From contig JAVMKO010000001.1 in assembly GCA_032164245.1 (NCBI GenBank), positions 63,470,892-63,534,891 of the forward strand: a DNA stretch of 64,000 nt. Direction: 5' to 3'. The translations under genes and the position numbers were made by a program. Each line of letters opens with the position of its first letter. Position 1 is the first letter of the stretch. The notes beneath the pieces are model-generated. The model saw only the letters and a list, made by a program, of their open reading frames with translations, ran no database searches and was not told where the DNA came from. This document shows, one piece after another, positions 11,778-21,400 of this stretch. The stretch comes from Sternotherus odoratus. Its lineage: Eukaryota; Chordata; Testudines; Kinosternidae.

Positions 11778-12414
11778 GGGATATTAGCTCAGCAAACCCA
11801 TCTAGCTACAACTCAGCTGACAATTTCACTGAGGTACAACTGAACTTATACATCTCATTACATCCCTCCCCTCCCCCCAGTCACCATTCAGCATAACTGC
11901 ACCTGTTTTCCCCTTAGTGCTCCAGCAAGGGGATCTACTCTCAGTTTCCAGCTCCCTAGCTGTTGCCTCTCTTTGGTGGAGACACACATCCCTCTCCCTT
12001 CTGACCAGGGTATTTCCAGGCTGCACATTTCCCTGCCTTTACTGTGAATTTCCCAGCAGACAGGTTGTCCAAGGACACCTTCTTGCTCCTTCTTCAGGGA
12101 TGGTTAACAGGCTAATTGTACAGTTATACAGCACCACAGAGCACTTCCTATGCAAGCCTACTTTATTTAAGGTAAAAAGCATTGCAAAGCAAGCATATTA
12201 AAAACAAGAAAGGAGCCTACATGCATGCTACTAAACGTACCAGAATTAACTCCAACTCTAACATAGATTCTGGCAGAAGCAGGCCTTCACAGCCCTCCCT
12301 TCCAGGGGATTCCTTGTGTTTACCAGTTCATCACAGCTTCAGTTTAGAATAAACCTTCTGTCATATGAGGTCTCAATAAGCCCAGTCTTTCCAACCCTAC
12401 TTTAAGAATGATGG
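11778..12414. other. Unassigned, possibly LTR-derived
   Basis: CT-rich opening followed by sequence with the style of retroviral LTR material, but no ends or duplications could be set. The short frame 11917-12201 is not recognised. Confidence 0.3.
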
Positions 12415-12419
12415 CCCTC

Positions 12420-13172
12420 TGTCACGGTTGCCTCCCCACTCTGAACTCTAGGGTAAAGATGTGGGGACCCGCATGAAAAAAATAAATAACCCCCCAAGCT
12501 TATTTTACCAGCTTAGGTTGAAACTTTTCCCCCAGAACACAAACTTCTCCTATGTTTGGACTTGGTACCACTGCCACCACCAATTTAAGCCCACAAAACA
12601 ATGGGTTTGGGTAAATTGGAACCCCTCTTTAACACCCCCCCAAATCTCCTCCCTATACCTGGGAGAGACTTGAGAAAACAAAGGAAACCCTCACTTTCTG
12701 TGAGACATGCCCGATCCAAACCAGGATCTATCCAATGGAAACAAGCAGTCAGAGTCTTAAAAGAAAGATTTTAATTAAAGAAAAAAAGGAAGGAATGTAC
12801 AGAAATCAGTAGAAAAAAACCCACTTGCATCATACAACATCACTGATCCCCTCCCTAGGAATTCTTCCTCTGCTAAAGCTTAACAGTATAAGAACACCAT
12901 GGATCAATTATCAAGTGATACAGTTTAAGCATACAATTCACTTACTACTGAACTTGACTTGTTAGAAGATTATAGATAGGTAGAGTAAAAGACATAGGTG
13001 TGGTTCATCCCATAGCCGGAGAGAACAGCGCGAGAGAGATAAACCGAAACTAAAAACTCTCTTTGTCTCCGAGGTTGATTAGCATCTAGGGTTCCTCATC
13101 CCCTCTCATGTTACCTGCAGGTTAACCCTTTACATGAAAAAAGTAATTCTAGGCTACTTTATACTTATGACA
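12420..13172. mobile_element. Solitary LTR with perfect 5-bp target duplication
   Basis: Ends are TGTCACGG...TTATGACA (inverted TGTCA/TGACA). The 5-bp duplication CCCTC flanks it exactly (12415-12419 and 13173-13177). The 753-bp length and 5-bp duplication fit an endogenous retrovirus LTR left after recombination. There are no retroviral coding remains. The frame at 12461-12673 is incidental. Confidence 0.8.
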
Positions 13173-13489
13173 CCCTCTGTGTGCTGGATCAGAAAGTAGG
13201 CTCTGAGCCACTTTCAAACCAGGTTATTTATCCAAAAACTGTCTGTTGGTCCCCTGGGAATCCAGTTAGATCTAGTATATGTGTACCTCTCCAAAGGGAT
13301 GGCTTCAAAAGGTTGATAACAGAGGAATTATAATAGCATCCCCCCTCTCTACTAGAGATTGCTAGCACATTAGCAGCCCCACCACCATCTTCTAAGATCT
13401 CTTCGGTGTTCTCATGCGTGTTGTGCTAAATACAGCACATGGGGCAATTAATGATGAGAAACATCTTGTTTTATCAAAAAAGGCATTGC

Positions 13490-14190
13490 CACCCCCCCCT
13501 TCAGTCTCCATATGCACACTCCCCTGACATTCTGCAACCGCTCAGAGTAAAATTCAGCCACTCCTTTCTCTTGTCCGATTGTCTAGTGAAAGACTTCATA
13601 ACTCCATGAATGTCTGTAGTTTTCAGGGCAGCAAACACTCCCTTGTTCAGTTCTGCAAACAGGCCCGACTTTCTAAACATTCTGGCATCAGGAATAACTC
13701 AAAACCACCCCATATTAATATTGGTGACTTTTACACAGTGATCAACCAGGTCTTGTAGCACCAGGGAGAAAGACCTCGTCTTGTTTATAAAGTCTTTGAC
13801 CTGACGTGTCAGGTATAGAATGGACATGTGTTCAGCAGTCCATCTACAGTTCAGAAACCCCACCTGTGCACAGCTGTCAATAATCTCATGTACACTGTCA
13901 GGCTTTATGAGATGTCACAGCAGTTGCCTCCTCATAGAATTGCAAACCTCTATGTGACAGCCCCAGTAATCAATCTACCAACACCAAACTGATTAGCTGC
14001 TGATTAATAGTAATCAGCAGCGCTGAACTTCTGGATGGTGATGGCACCAGGCTTCTCCATGCTGAATGGAACTCCCGGGTGAGCTCTGTGTAGATTTCTA
14101 GGAAAGTGGCCTTTGTCATCCTGCAGTTCTGCTGCCACTGTTGGAAATCCCAGTTCTACATCACAGCTCTCTCCCACCACTCACTGCTAG
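13490..14190 (-). pseudogene. Decayed Harbinger (PIF) transposase relic
   Basis: On the minus strand, interrupted frames give QQWQQNCRMTKATF at about 14110-14155, the usual opening of a HARBI1-like transposase. IPDARMFRKSGLFAELN follows at about 13660-13700 (family: VHDARVFR.SGLF), and LNFTLSGCRMSGECAYG at about 13505-13565, which holds the third catalytic acidic residue (family: CRM..ECAFG). Several stops and indels separate these blocks. It is from a different, older subfamily than the copy at 44.6-45.9 kb. Element ends were not found. Confidence 0.65.
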
Positions 14191-15718
14191 TTGACCAAGC
14201 TCAGAAGCAAGCGCTTCATTGAATAAAGCTGCTCTAGATAAATGCCTTGTAGAACTAACTGGTCAGTGGCTGCTTCCTTCATTAGCCATGCTGCCAGTGT
14301 ATAAAAAGCCCTGTGGAACCACCGAGCCAAATCCATCTGCCTGCGCAACTGCAGAAGACATATGCATCATTCTGTTTTTATGGATGACTGTCATGGACAC
14401 AGATCACAGCAGTGTGTTCCCTATACTGCCCAACAGCAGTTCAAAAATGGGACTAGCAAAATTAATGGATGCTAAGAGAGGAATCACGGGAGTTTATTAG
14501 TTTGGCAGAATTTCTGTAGTTCCCATAGTGCACTTTGAGAAAAATCACAGAGCACAGCGCTGAGCAGTAGAGCATTGCCCTGAATGCTAAGTGGTTACTT
14601 TGAAGAAGTAGAGAGTTGTATGGATGCAGTGATTAATAAGAAAAGTTCCTTAAGCTGGCAACGCAACGTGGTATGGACACACTTCAGTTTGATATAGTAA
14701 AATCACTCAACCTAGAGTGAACAAACAGATTGGTGAAATATCCCTGTGTAGACATGAACGATGTGAGGATAGTGAGCATAGTGAACTTGAGAGTCATCCG
14801 AGTATTGACAGGACCCAAATGCTACATTCTAATGTTCACACCAAAAGTATCTGCATTCAGAGAGGCATGATTCCTCCATGGGGAAGTAATCTGTTACTTG
14901 CTCAGACCAGCAGATTATCAATCCTATAGCAGTCCAGACCACTCCCCACCCTTCTATGCCTTCTCTCCACGCATATATATGGAATGGAAGTACTGAGCGT
15001 GCAGCCCCTGCTTCTGCCTCTCTGTGTGCAGCAGAAATGTGAGGCGGCCACACCAGCTTTCAGGGATGAATGTCTTAGTCCCCCTTATGCTTATGTGTGG
15101 CCACACAGACCAGCCCACGATGTATCCTCAAATAATTGTACCCTTCCCTGGAGTATCTCCTAAATCCACAGTCTTCCTCAATTCTCAGAACAATCCGTTA
15201 TTGAAATATGCTAATTAAAGCAGTTAGTTCAAATTTAGGCTATGATCTTGCGTTCCACCCTCTCTCCATTGACTAGTTAGACTACTCATGTAAGTGAAGA
15301 GTAAGTTTCAAGATGAAGCCAATGGCTGAGAGTCTGAGAGATTATTTTAAGTGACTCAGTTGTAAGGCCTTCCTAACAATAGTAATTCCTTCTGCATGTT
15401 ATAGCTAGATCAAAAGGGATAGATTCCCAGGTGTGGTGAAACTTTAGAATACCTCAGTCAAGAATCTTGGTACAGAGGATCATGTGGTTTACACATGGTC
15501 TAGCATAGTTTTGAAACAGCTAAATAATTAGAAATAGCACATTTCGGAGGCTACAAAGTATATTGAGAAAGGGAAATATCCTCACCCAGATTTTAACTCC
15601 CAGTGTTGAAATATCTTCAGGTTGTATAGTGTTGTAGCTATTAGAGTAAAATAAATAGCTAATCAAAAAGAAAAGCTGATACACAAAGTATTTAGGATTT
15701 TTAAATTGAGAAACTTGA
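14191..15718. other. Unassigned intergenic sequence
   Basis: May include the 5' end of the Harbinger element on its left side. Nothing else recognised. Open frames are under 95 codons without domains. Confidence 0.35.
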
Positions 15719-16870
15719 ATTAGGGCTCAGATCCCCAAAGGTGAATAAATCTTGGATTTAGGTGCCTAAATCCCAGTTTCAGCTCCACTACAACCTATAA
15801 AACTGCCAAACCCTGTAGATGCCTAAACCCATGTAGCACCTATGTTTTCAAAGTAAAAATTCGCTAGGTGCCTATTTTTTTTCATCTCTGGGTATGTGCA
15901 CTCTGCCTCCTTCTGGGCATCTGGATCCCTATCTCCCACTTCAACCACAGAAAGATTCACAAACTGAGAAAGATAGGTGTTCGGCCACCTACATTGTATG
16001 TGGGGCCCAATCCAGTAGGTATGCTAAGAGCCTGCCTGCTGGATCAGGTCCCGTTCAAAATCATGTCCAAAAAAGAGGTGATGGTGTTGATCTTTAACTC
16101 TTACGTCAGTGCTTAGCGCACTTGCCTAGGATGTGAGAGATCCAGGTTCAATTCCTCTCCTGCCCCCACTAAAAAAGGATTTGAATGAAGGTCTCTTACT
16201 TCCCAAGCACTTGCTCTAACCACTGAGTTACAGGATATTTTGATGTGAGGGTTTCTCAGTCTCATGTTGAAGCTGTTCCACTGCGGATAACTAATGATTG
16301 GAGCAGGGGGAATTTAGAGTCATTCTCATTCTCTCACTCTCTTTGACCCAATGGCTGTAACGGTCCTGTGGGTGGTTCTGGTTTGTGGATCACAAGCAGA
16401 GAAAAGTATCTCCCTGCAGCCTGGATGTAGGTACCTGGCTCTGAGAGAGGGGCAGGGCTTAACACACAATCCTCTAGTAGGCATCTCTCATTGGCTAATT
16501 TGTGGCTGCTCACCTAGTGTGCTGCCTTTTGTGGATCACATTCTTAGGTGCCTCTCTCTCCCCATTCCTTGTATAGGGAGCTCAAACATCTAACTTGGCT
16601 TTGTGGATCACAGTATGGTTCCTGTGTTAGTCTGGAATAGCAGAGGTAACAAAGTCCTGTGGCACCTTAAAGACTAACTATAAAGTTTTGAAGCATGAGC
16701 TTTCGTGGGCTAATGTATTAGCCCACGAAAGCTCATGCTTCAAAACTTTATAGTTAGTCTTTAAGGTGCCACAGGAGTATGGTTCCTGTGATTTTCTGGG
16801 TGCCTAAAAGTTAGGCACTGTGACCCTCAGCATTGCAGCACCAAAGTCCCTCTGTGAATCCCAGCCTAAG
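15719..16870. mobile_element. Long inverted-repeat DNA element with tRNA-like core, interrupted
   Basis: The left part (TTAGGGCTCAGATCC...TTTAGGTGCCTAAATCCC) is answered at the right by GGTGCCTAAAAGTTAGGCACTGTGA...GTGAATCCCAGCCTAAG. The middle has a tRNA-like stretch at about 16108-16160 (GCTTAGCGCACTTGCC... and the B-box-like GGTTCAATTCC) and an inverted related stretch at about 16178-16235. I recognise the whole as a ~1-kb palindromic repeat of turtles. It is split by the foldback insertion at 16627-16775. Confidence 0.5.
16612..16790. mobile_element. Perfect foldback insertion with 15-bp target duplication
   Basis: A 60-bp arm (16655-16714) and its exact complement (16717-16776) are separated by 2 bp. 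The block is flanked by 15-bp direct repeats AGTATGGTTCCTGTG (16612-16626 and 16776-16790). The 15-bp duplication implies insertion by a LINE-type mechanism. The arm text (TGGCACCTTAAAGACTAACT... AAGCATGAGCTTTCGTGGGC) is the tail of a dispersed sauropsid repeat. Confidence 0.85.
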
Positions 16871-17576
16871 TTCCTATTTTTTTCAGTAAAATAGCTGATT
16901 ATTTTTTTTCACAGCTGTAAGCAACTAACACTTCTGGATGTTAGATCCATCGTTTAATCTAAATCTAATCTAATCTAATCTATTTATCTCTCTTTAATGT
17001 AGAAACCTGCCTTTACTATCCTTGGTCCCTACCAGAGAGGGCAGAGTGAAGCTGCATGAATGCATGTAATTACATATCCAAAGCTAAAAATGTTTTTTCT
17101 CTCTCTTCCTCCATGAATGTTATCAATTCTGCAGCAATACTCTAGCTCCACTGACTGATCTAAAGTAGGAATTGGCGTCTCCTGGAAATATGCTTCCTAT
17201 AAAAGCTACTTTACTGAAATCCTTGCTGAATCTCTTTATGTTATTAATATAAGTTCATTGCATGTTTTGTTTATATAGATGACAATTTACATTTTACTTT
17301 TTCTTACCAATTTCCACTAGATTTTACTGTTTTATGAAAAATGGTTTGCTTTTCTTAATATTAATTTTATTATTATTACTACAGAATGATTAAAAGAAGA
17401 AAGACTATGATGCTGATTCCCTTGAGAAGAAATGGGATCCTGGCAACATGCTAAAACACCCCTTAACCCCCCAAAATCCCATAAAATTAAGCAGCTCTAT
17501 ATCTGTGAACCCCTGAGTTAATTTGAAAAAGGCATTTGGTTTTTCCACACTCCATCTTCTTCTGTAGGTAAATTAA
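16871..17576. other. Unassigned AT-rich sequence
   Basis: Contains a short (CTAAT)n-like tract at about 16957-16982. Nothing else recognised. Confidence 0.4.
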
Positions 17577-17680
17577 GGGCCAGATTGTGAACCTGTTGCT
17601 CACCTTAATAAACAGTTTCTGACGTAAGTAATTCCACTGATGTTAATGCAATTGCTTGTGAAGTGTTCAGAGTCTGGTCC
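17577..17680. mobile_element. Palindromic MITE remnant (GGGCCAGATT family)
   Basis: GGGCCAGATTGTGA at the left is answered by TCAGAGTCTGGTCC at the right, with ACTGATGTTAATGCAATTGC-like middle. The same family appears at 57884-57964. Confidence 0.55.
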
Positions 17681-19660
17681 TAGATTTTGATTATAAGGAG
17701 TCTAGCAGTCCCTCATCTGACTTGATCTAGCTTGTATTGTAGTGTAATTTTCCAGTATATTTACTCCTCAATTAGCCAATCAACAGGAAACAAAGATATT
17801 TTATAAATCCCCAAAATGATTAATTCCATTGTGTGAATTGTAAAGAGATTTTTAGAACTCTTACTCATAACATAACCACTAAATGGTTTATTTGATTTGG
17901 ACCACAATGGCCCAGAAGTACAAATCTATTTCTTTAATAATGGATGGAGTGGCTGAAAGGGGAGTTGTGAAGGTTGGAAAGATGTACTACTTATTTGCAC
18001 GTGAGATACAAATTTCAGACATGTTTGTACCCGAATACTTAGATGCTAATATCTAAACTGTATTCTTAAATTTATTCACTCAAATTTGGGTTATTGCTGA
18101 TTATGCACTATATGTATCTTATGACTTTAAAAACAAACTTTGTATTTGTGGATAAACTAAGCACTAGGCACAGATGTACAGACACTCTTTCTGTGTACTA
18201 TATACTTTTTAAACATTAGCTTTAATGAGAGAGAATTAGAAGAACATTAAGTGATTTACTGTCAGTGTTCCAAAATTCCCAGTACACTCCTTCATTTAAG
18301 TATTCCAATTAATTTGGTTACTTTTTTTTAGAACAATCTATTTATCATTGATGTTAAATAGTAATAACACAGCTAAGTGGTACTTTTCAGTTGTACCATA
18401 TTTTACAGTTTGAGCTCACTACGGCACATCATTGCAAACTACACTGTGTTCAGAATTATGCATATGTTGCAACACCTGCTCATCTGTGCAGGGCTGTAAC
18501 AACTGATAAAATATGGATATAGACATATTTTGACAATATTTGCATTACCATTTAATAGTTCAACCGTTCTATTAAATACAAAATCATTAGAGCTTTTCTG
18601 GGCTCAGTCTTTCTATTCTTCCTCTGCCATAAAGGAGTTGGCACAAATATTTTCTGAAAGCCATTGCTCAGCATGGTGTGTAGACTCTGAAGTGTCTATT
18701 GAAATCTATCTTTGGTTTTATACCACACTCATCAACATGGTATCAAACTCAGTGACTGAATAACCAAATCTGTCACTGCGACAGGCATGTGCTTTTCTAC
18801 ATGCTGTGCCCCAGCTTTATCTTCCAGGCAGGTTTAGCTGAAATATGTTGAAACACAATGGCTCAGATCCTTTCACATTTTATTGGAAGAAAAGATTTCC
18901 ATGTTGGTGCTAAAGCTGTCAAATTAATGGTGCTCAGCTGTATTTACAATAAGCCATATAAATGTGCCTACTAACCTATACAATAGAGTATTTTTTAGGT
19001 GGAATAACTCAAGTCATCTTCACAATTACTGTTATTAATATGTGTTGTTACAACCTTCTTCTTTTCTTCCCCATCATAGCAGAGTCTGTGACAACGTGAA
19101 TTTATTGAAAAAAAAGTTATTTTGGAAGAGGTTCGTTGGTGTCGGAAGTGAATTCCTAAATTACCTCACTAGATACCTTGTGATTATCACCTGTCACATA
19201 ATTCATTCTCACAGTAGGCTTACTATCTGACATGTCCTGATCATATGACAAAATAGATCACAATGTAATGAATAACACCAGTGCATTCACTATTTTTAAC
19301 CAACTGAGCAACAGCTATGGCTCAGCAGTCATTACCTTGTCTTTTACACAGGGTTTGTTGGGATGGCTCACCAGAGGAGCAGGGTCTGAACTCAATCATC
19401 TTGTTACAGAGATATACTATACAGAGCTAACCAGGATTGTCTGGGCAGGTATATAAAATAGGTTCCCAGCTGATTTTTGGAGGCCAGGTTCTTTTTGGAA
19501 GCTGAGCATGTAAGATCTAGGCGCTGTACTCGGAGGAGCAGTTTGATCGCTAAACCCCGGTTCAATGAGGCCCCCTCAACGCTGTAATGTGCCCACACCA
19601 CACCCTCACTTGTGCAATTTCTGTTCCCCCGTGATACAGACAGGCCTGTAGCGAAGCATA
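17681..19660. other. Unassigned upstream flank of TMTC2
   Basis: AT-rich. No gene, repeat or tRNA recognised. The short open frames at 18530, 19042 and 19268 show no domain. Confidence 0.4.
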
Positions 19661-19778
19661 GGGTAACCAGATGTCCTGATTTTATAGGGACGTCCTGATT
19701 TGGCGGTATTTTTCTTGTATAGGGTCCTATTACCCTCCACCCCGTCCTGATTTTTCACATTTGCTGTCTGGTCTACCC
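19661..19778. mobile_element. 118-bp MITE (GGGTRACCAGATG family), copy 1
   Basis: Inverted ends GGGTAACCAGAT / CTGGTCTACCC. The body CCTGATTTTATAGGGACGTCCTGAT...CCTGATTTTTCACATTTGCTG is shared with the copy at 43622-43741 and a truncated copy at 44519-44556. Confidence 0.75.
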
Positions 19779-20809
19779 ATTTATGTCACTGAGCCGGTAG
19801 GCTTCACAAGAACACCTCAAGCACTGCCGATGAGAGATCTTAATGGACTTCATCCATCGCGAGCCGCGAGAGAACTGCGTAAAATAATAACGAGGAGGGG
19901 GGATAAATTATTTGTTCAAAGCTCCCCCACCTATTGCATCCGGCTGGATGTGCGGCTTCCCCCTCCTCAGGGACCGCCTGGAAACCGTTCAGAGACACGT
20001 TGAAACGGGGGGGGTCGGTGTAAAACGGAGGCAACGTTAGCAAACGCTTTGCGGATCCGCACCCGTTTCACGTTGCCGGACCTCCGTGTCCCGTGCACGA
20101 AGCGCGTCTCAGCGCAGGACTTCCCGGCGCCGGGCGCTCAGCACCCCACACAGCGAACGCCTGGTTTCGCCGCCGGCCCCCTCCCCGGGAGCGCGCAACC
20201 TTTCGGGCTTCCCCGCACCACGCAGCCCGTCCGGCGACTTTCCCTGGGGCCGTGAGTGTTTTGCAGCTGTAACGCCAGGCAGCGCGTGCCGCTAAACGCT
20301 GCCTCCCAGATCCCGGGCTGCTGGGTGCACCCCAGAGACCCAGCGCAGGCAGGTGAAAGCTAAAGGATCCTCGTTCCCTCCCCGCCCAGGCTCCCGGTTC
20401 CTCGTGTGGTTGGGAGGGCAGGGGGGTACCGGTGCCAGCCGAGCCCGGCCCTCGCCCTCTCCCCGGGGCGCTCCGGCCGCCGCGCCTCGCGCTGTGCAAT
20501 TGAAGGTGAAAACGGGCGGGGGGGATGGAGTGAGGAAGAGCCAGGCAGGGGCGGTGCTGGAGGGGAGGCGGGGAGAGGGGCGGGCCGGAGGAGGGTGGCA
20601 CGCACGCGCGGTGGGAGCTCGGGGAGAGCCCCACGCGGGTGCTCCCGGAGCCTCGGCAGCGGCGCTCTCAGTTGAGCCGCGAGGGGGGCTTTGGCCGGAG
20701 CCAATGAAGAGTGACTGAGCGGCGCCCGGCTTGGAGGCACCGGCACCCCGGGCGGCGGAAGAGCAGCGGCTGCTCCGGCTCCCCTCTCCCCGGCGCTCCG
20801 CGAGCTGCC

Positions 20810-20818
20810 ATGGGTTAA
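20810..20818 (+). promoter_or_regulatory. Minimal upstream ORF (ATG GGT TAA) in TMTC2 leader
   Basis: The ATG at 20810 sits in a near-ideal Kozak context (GCTGCCATGG) and is followed after one codon by TAA. If the transcript starts upstream, scanning ribosomes should often initiate here and terminate at once, about 230 bases before the main start. Whether it is in the mRNA depends on the unmapped start site. Confidence 0.5.
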
Positions 20819-20910
20819 GGGGGCGCAGCGCAGGAGCGGGGAACAATAAACCGGCGGCTGCCGCCGGTGGGGAGCGCGGCTCCCGCTGCTGCCCGAGGAG
20901 GCGGAGGGGG

Positions 20911-20931
20911 ATGCGGGGCGCGCCGAGCTGA
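20911..20931 (+). promoter_or_regulatory. Upstream ORF of 6 codons in TMTC2 leader
   Basis: An ATG at 20911 (G-rich context) opens a six-codon frame (MRGAPS) closed by TGA at 20929-20931. It lies in the same frame as TMTC2, and its stop prevents an N-terminal extension of the main protein from this ATG. Confidence 0.45.
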
Positions 20932-21001
20932 GCCCGGAGCCGAGAAGTGGCCGGAGCCCGGCGGGGAAGGCGGCAGCCGAGCGAGGGGCGGGCGGCGGTG
21001 G

Positions 21002-21055
21002 ATGCTTTTCGTCGCTGCCCCGGGGCTGGAGCGGCGGCAGGGGAAGGAGCGATGA
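21002..21055 (+). promoter_or_regulatory. 17-codon upstream ORF overlapping the TMTC2 start (ATGA)
   Basis: An ATG at 21002 (GTGGATGC context) opens a 17-codon frame MLFVAAPGLERRQGKER. Its TGA at 21053-21055 overlaps the TMTC2 ATG at 21052-21054. A terminating ribosome would stop exactly on the main start, which permits termination-reinitiation or, alternatively, represses the main frame. Function is inferred only from geometry. Confidence 0.5.
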
Positions 21056-21134
21056 TCGCAGAGTTGGTGAGCGGCGCCCTGGGGCTCGTCCTGTATCTCA
21101 ACACCCTGGGGGCGGATTTCTGCTACGATGACAG
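21052..21134 (+). CDS. TMTC2: TMTC2, first coding exon (partial gene)
   Basis: The 27 complete codons read MIAELVSGALG...ADFCYDD and match my memory of the N-terminus of vertebrate TMTC2, with a few conservative changes. The exon ends with the first two bases (AG) of a split Ser/Arg codon, directly before the donor GTAGGT. TMTC2 is an ER membrane protein with N-terminal transmembrane segments and C-terminal tetratricopeptide repeats. The family (TMTC1-4) is linked to O-mannosylation of cadherins and to ER calcium handling. This exon covers only the start of the first hydrophobic segment (roughly residues 5-19). ATG 21052 is chosen because an in-frame TGA lies at 20929-20931 with no in-frame ATG after it. 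The start context has G at -3. All later exons lie outside the window. The identification rests on a short peptide plus exon phase and CpG-island context. Confidence 0.9.
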
Positions 21135-21400
21135 GTAGGTGGAGCGGCGGGAGGAGCCGCGCCGGGAGCCCCGGGACAGCGCTCGGGCTCTGGGAACAAC
21201 TTGGGCAGCCGCCGCCGCCGGCCGAGAGAGCAGCCCCCACCTGGCTCAGCGCTGGCGGAGCCCCCCTCGCTCCGACCGCCTTCCGCAGGCGCGGAACCCT
21301 CCTCCCCCTACCCGGCTCCTGTCCGGGCTCCCTGGCTGGGGGCCGGGGCGGCGCGCGGTGAACACTCGCTCACCTGTTGACGGAAGGGTCAGACAGAGCT

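Larger units (their letters stand above)
19990..21400. promoter_or_regulatory. TMTC2: CpG island / putative TMTC2 promoter
   Basis: From about 20.0 kb the sequence changes from AT-rich flank to dense G+C with abundant CpG, and returns to bulk composition after about 21.4 kb. It contains Sp1-type GC boxes (AGGGGCGGG at 20576 and 20984) and a CCAAT word at 20701-20705, with no evident TATA box. It surrounds the first coding exon, the usual layout of a broadly expressed CpG-island promoter. The transcription start cannot be placed from sequence alone. Long frames here on both strands follow from the GC-rich composition and do not resemble proteins. Confidence 0.8.

Noticed and set aside
16108..16160. 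A tRNA gene around 16.1 kb
   Set aside because: It has a B-box-like GGTTCAATTCC, but it is part of a larger palindromic repeat with an inverted relative next to it, and no acceptor stem closes.
20947..21051. N-terminal extension of TMTC2 starting at 20947
   Set aside because: The codon at 20947 is GTG, not ATG. The first in-frame ATG after the in-frame stop at 20929 is 21052, which also matches the family N-terminus.
20068..21240. Long frames on the minus strand of the CpG island (188, 270 and 141 codons)
   Set aside because: GC-rich sequence has few stop codons by chance. The peptides are low-complexity Pro/Ala/Arg, have no conserved motif and overlap the TMTC2 promoter and exon.
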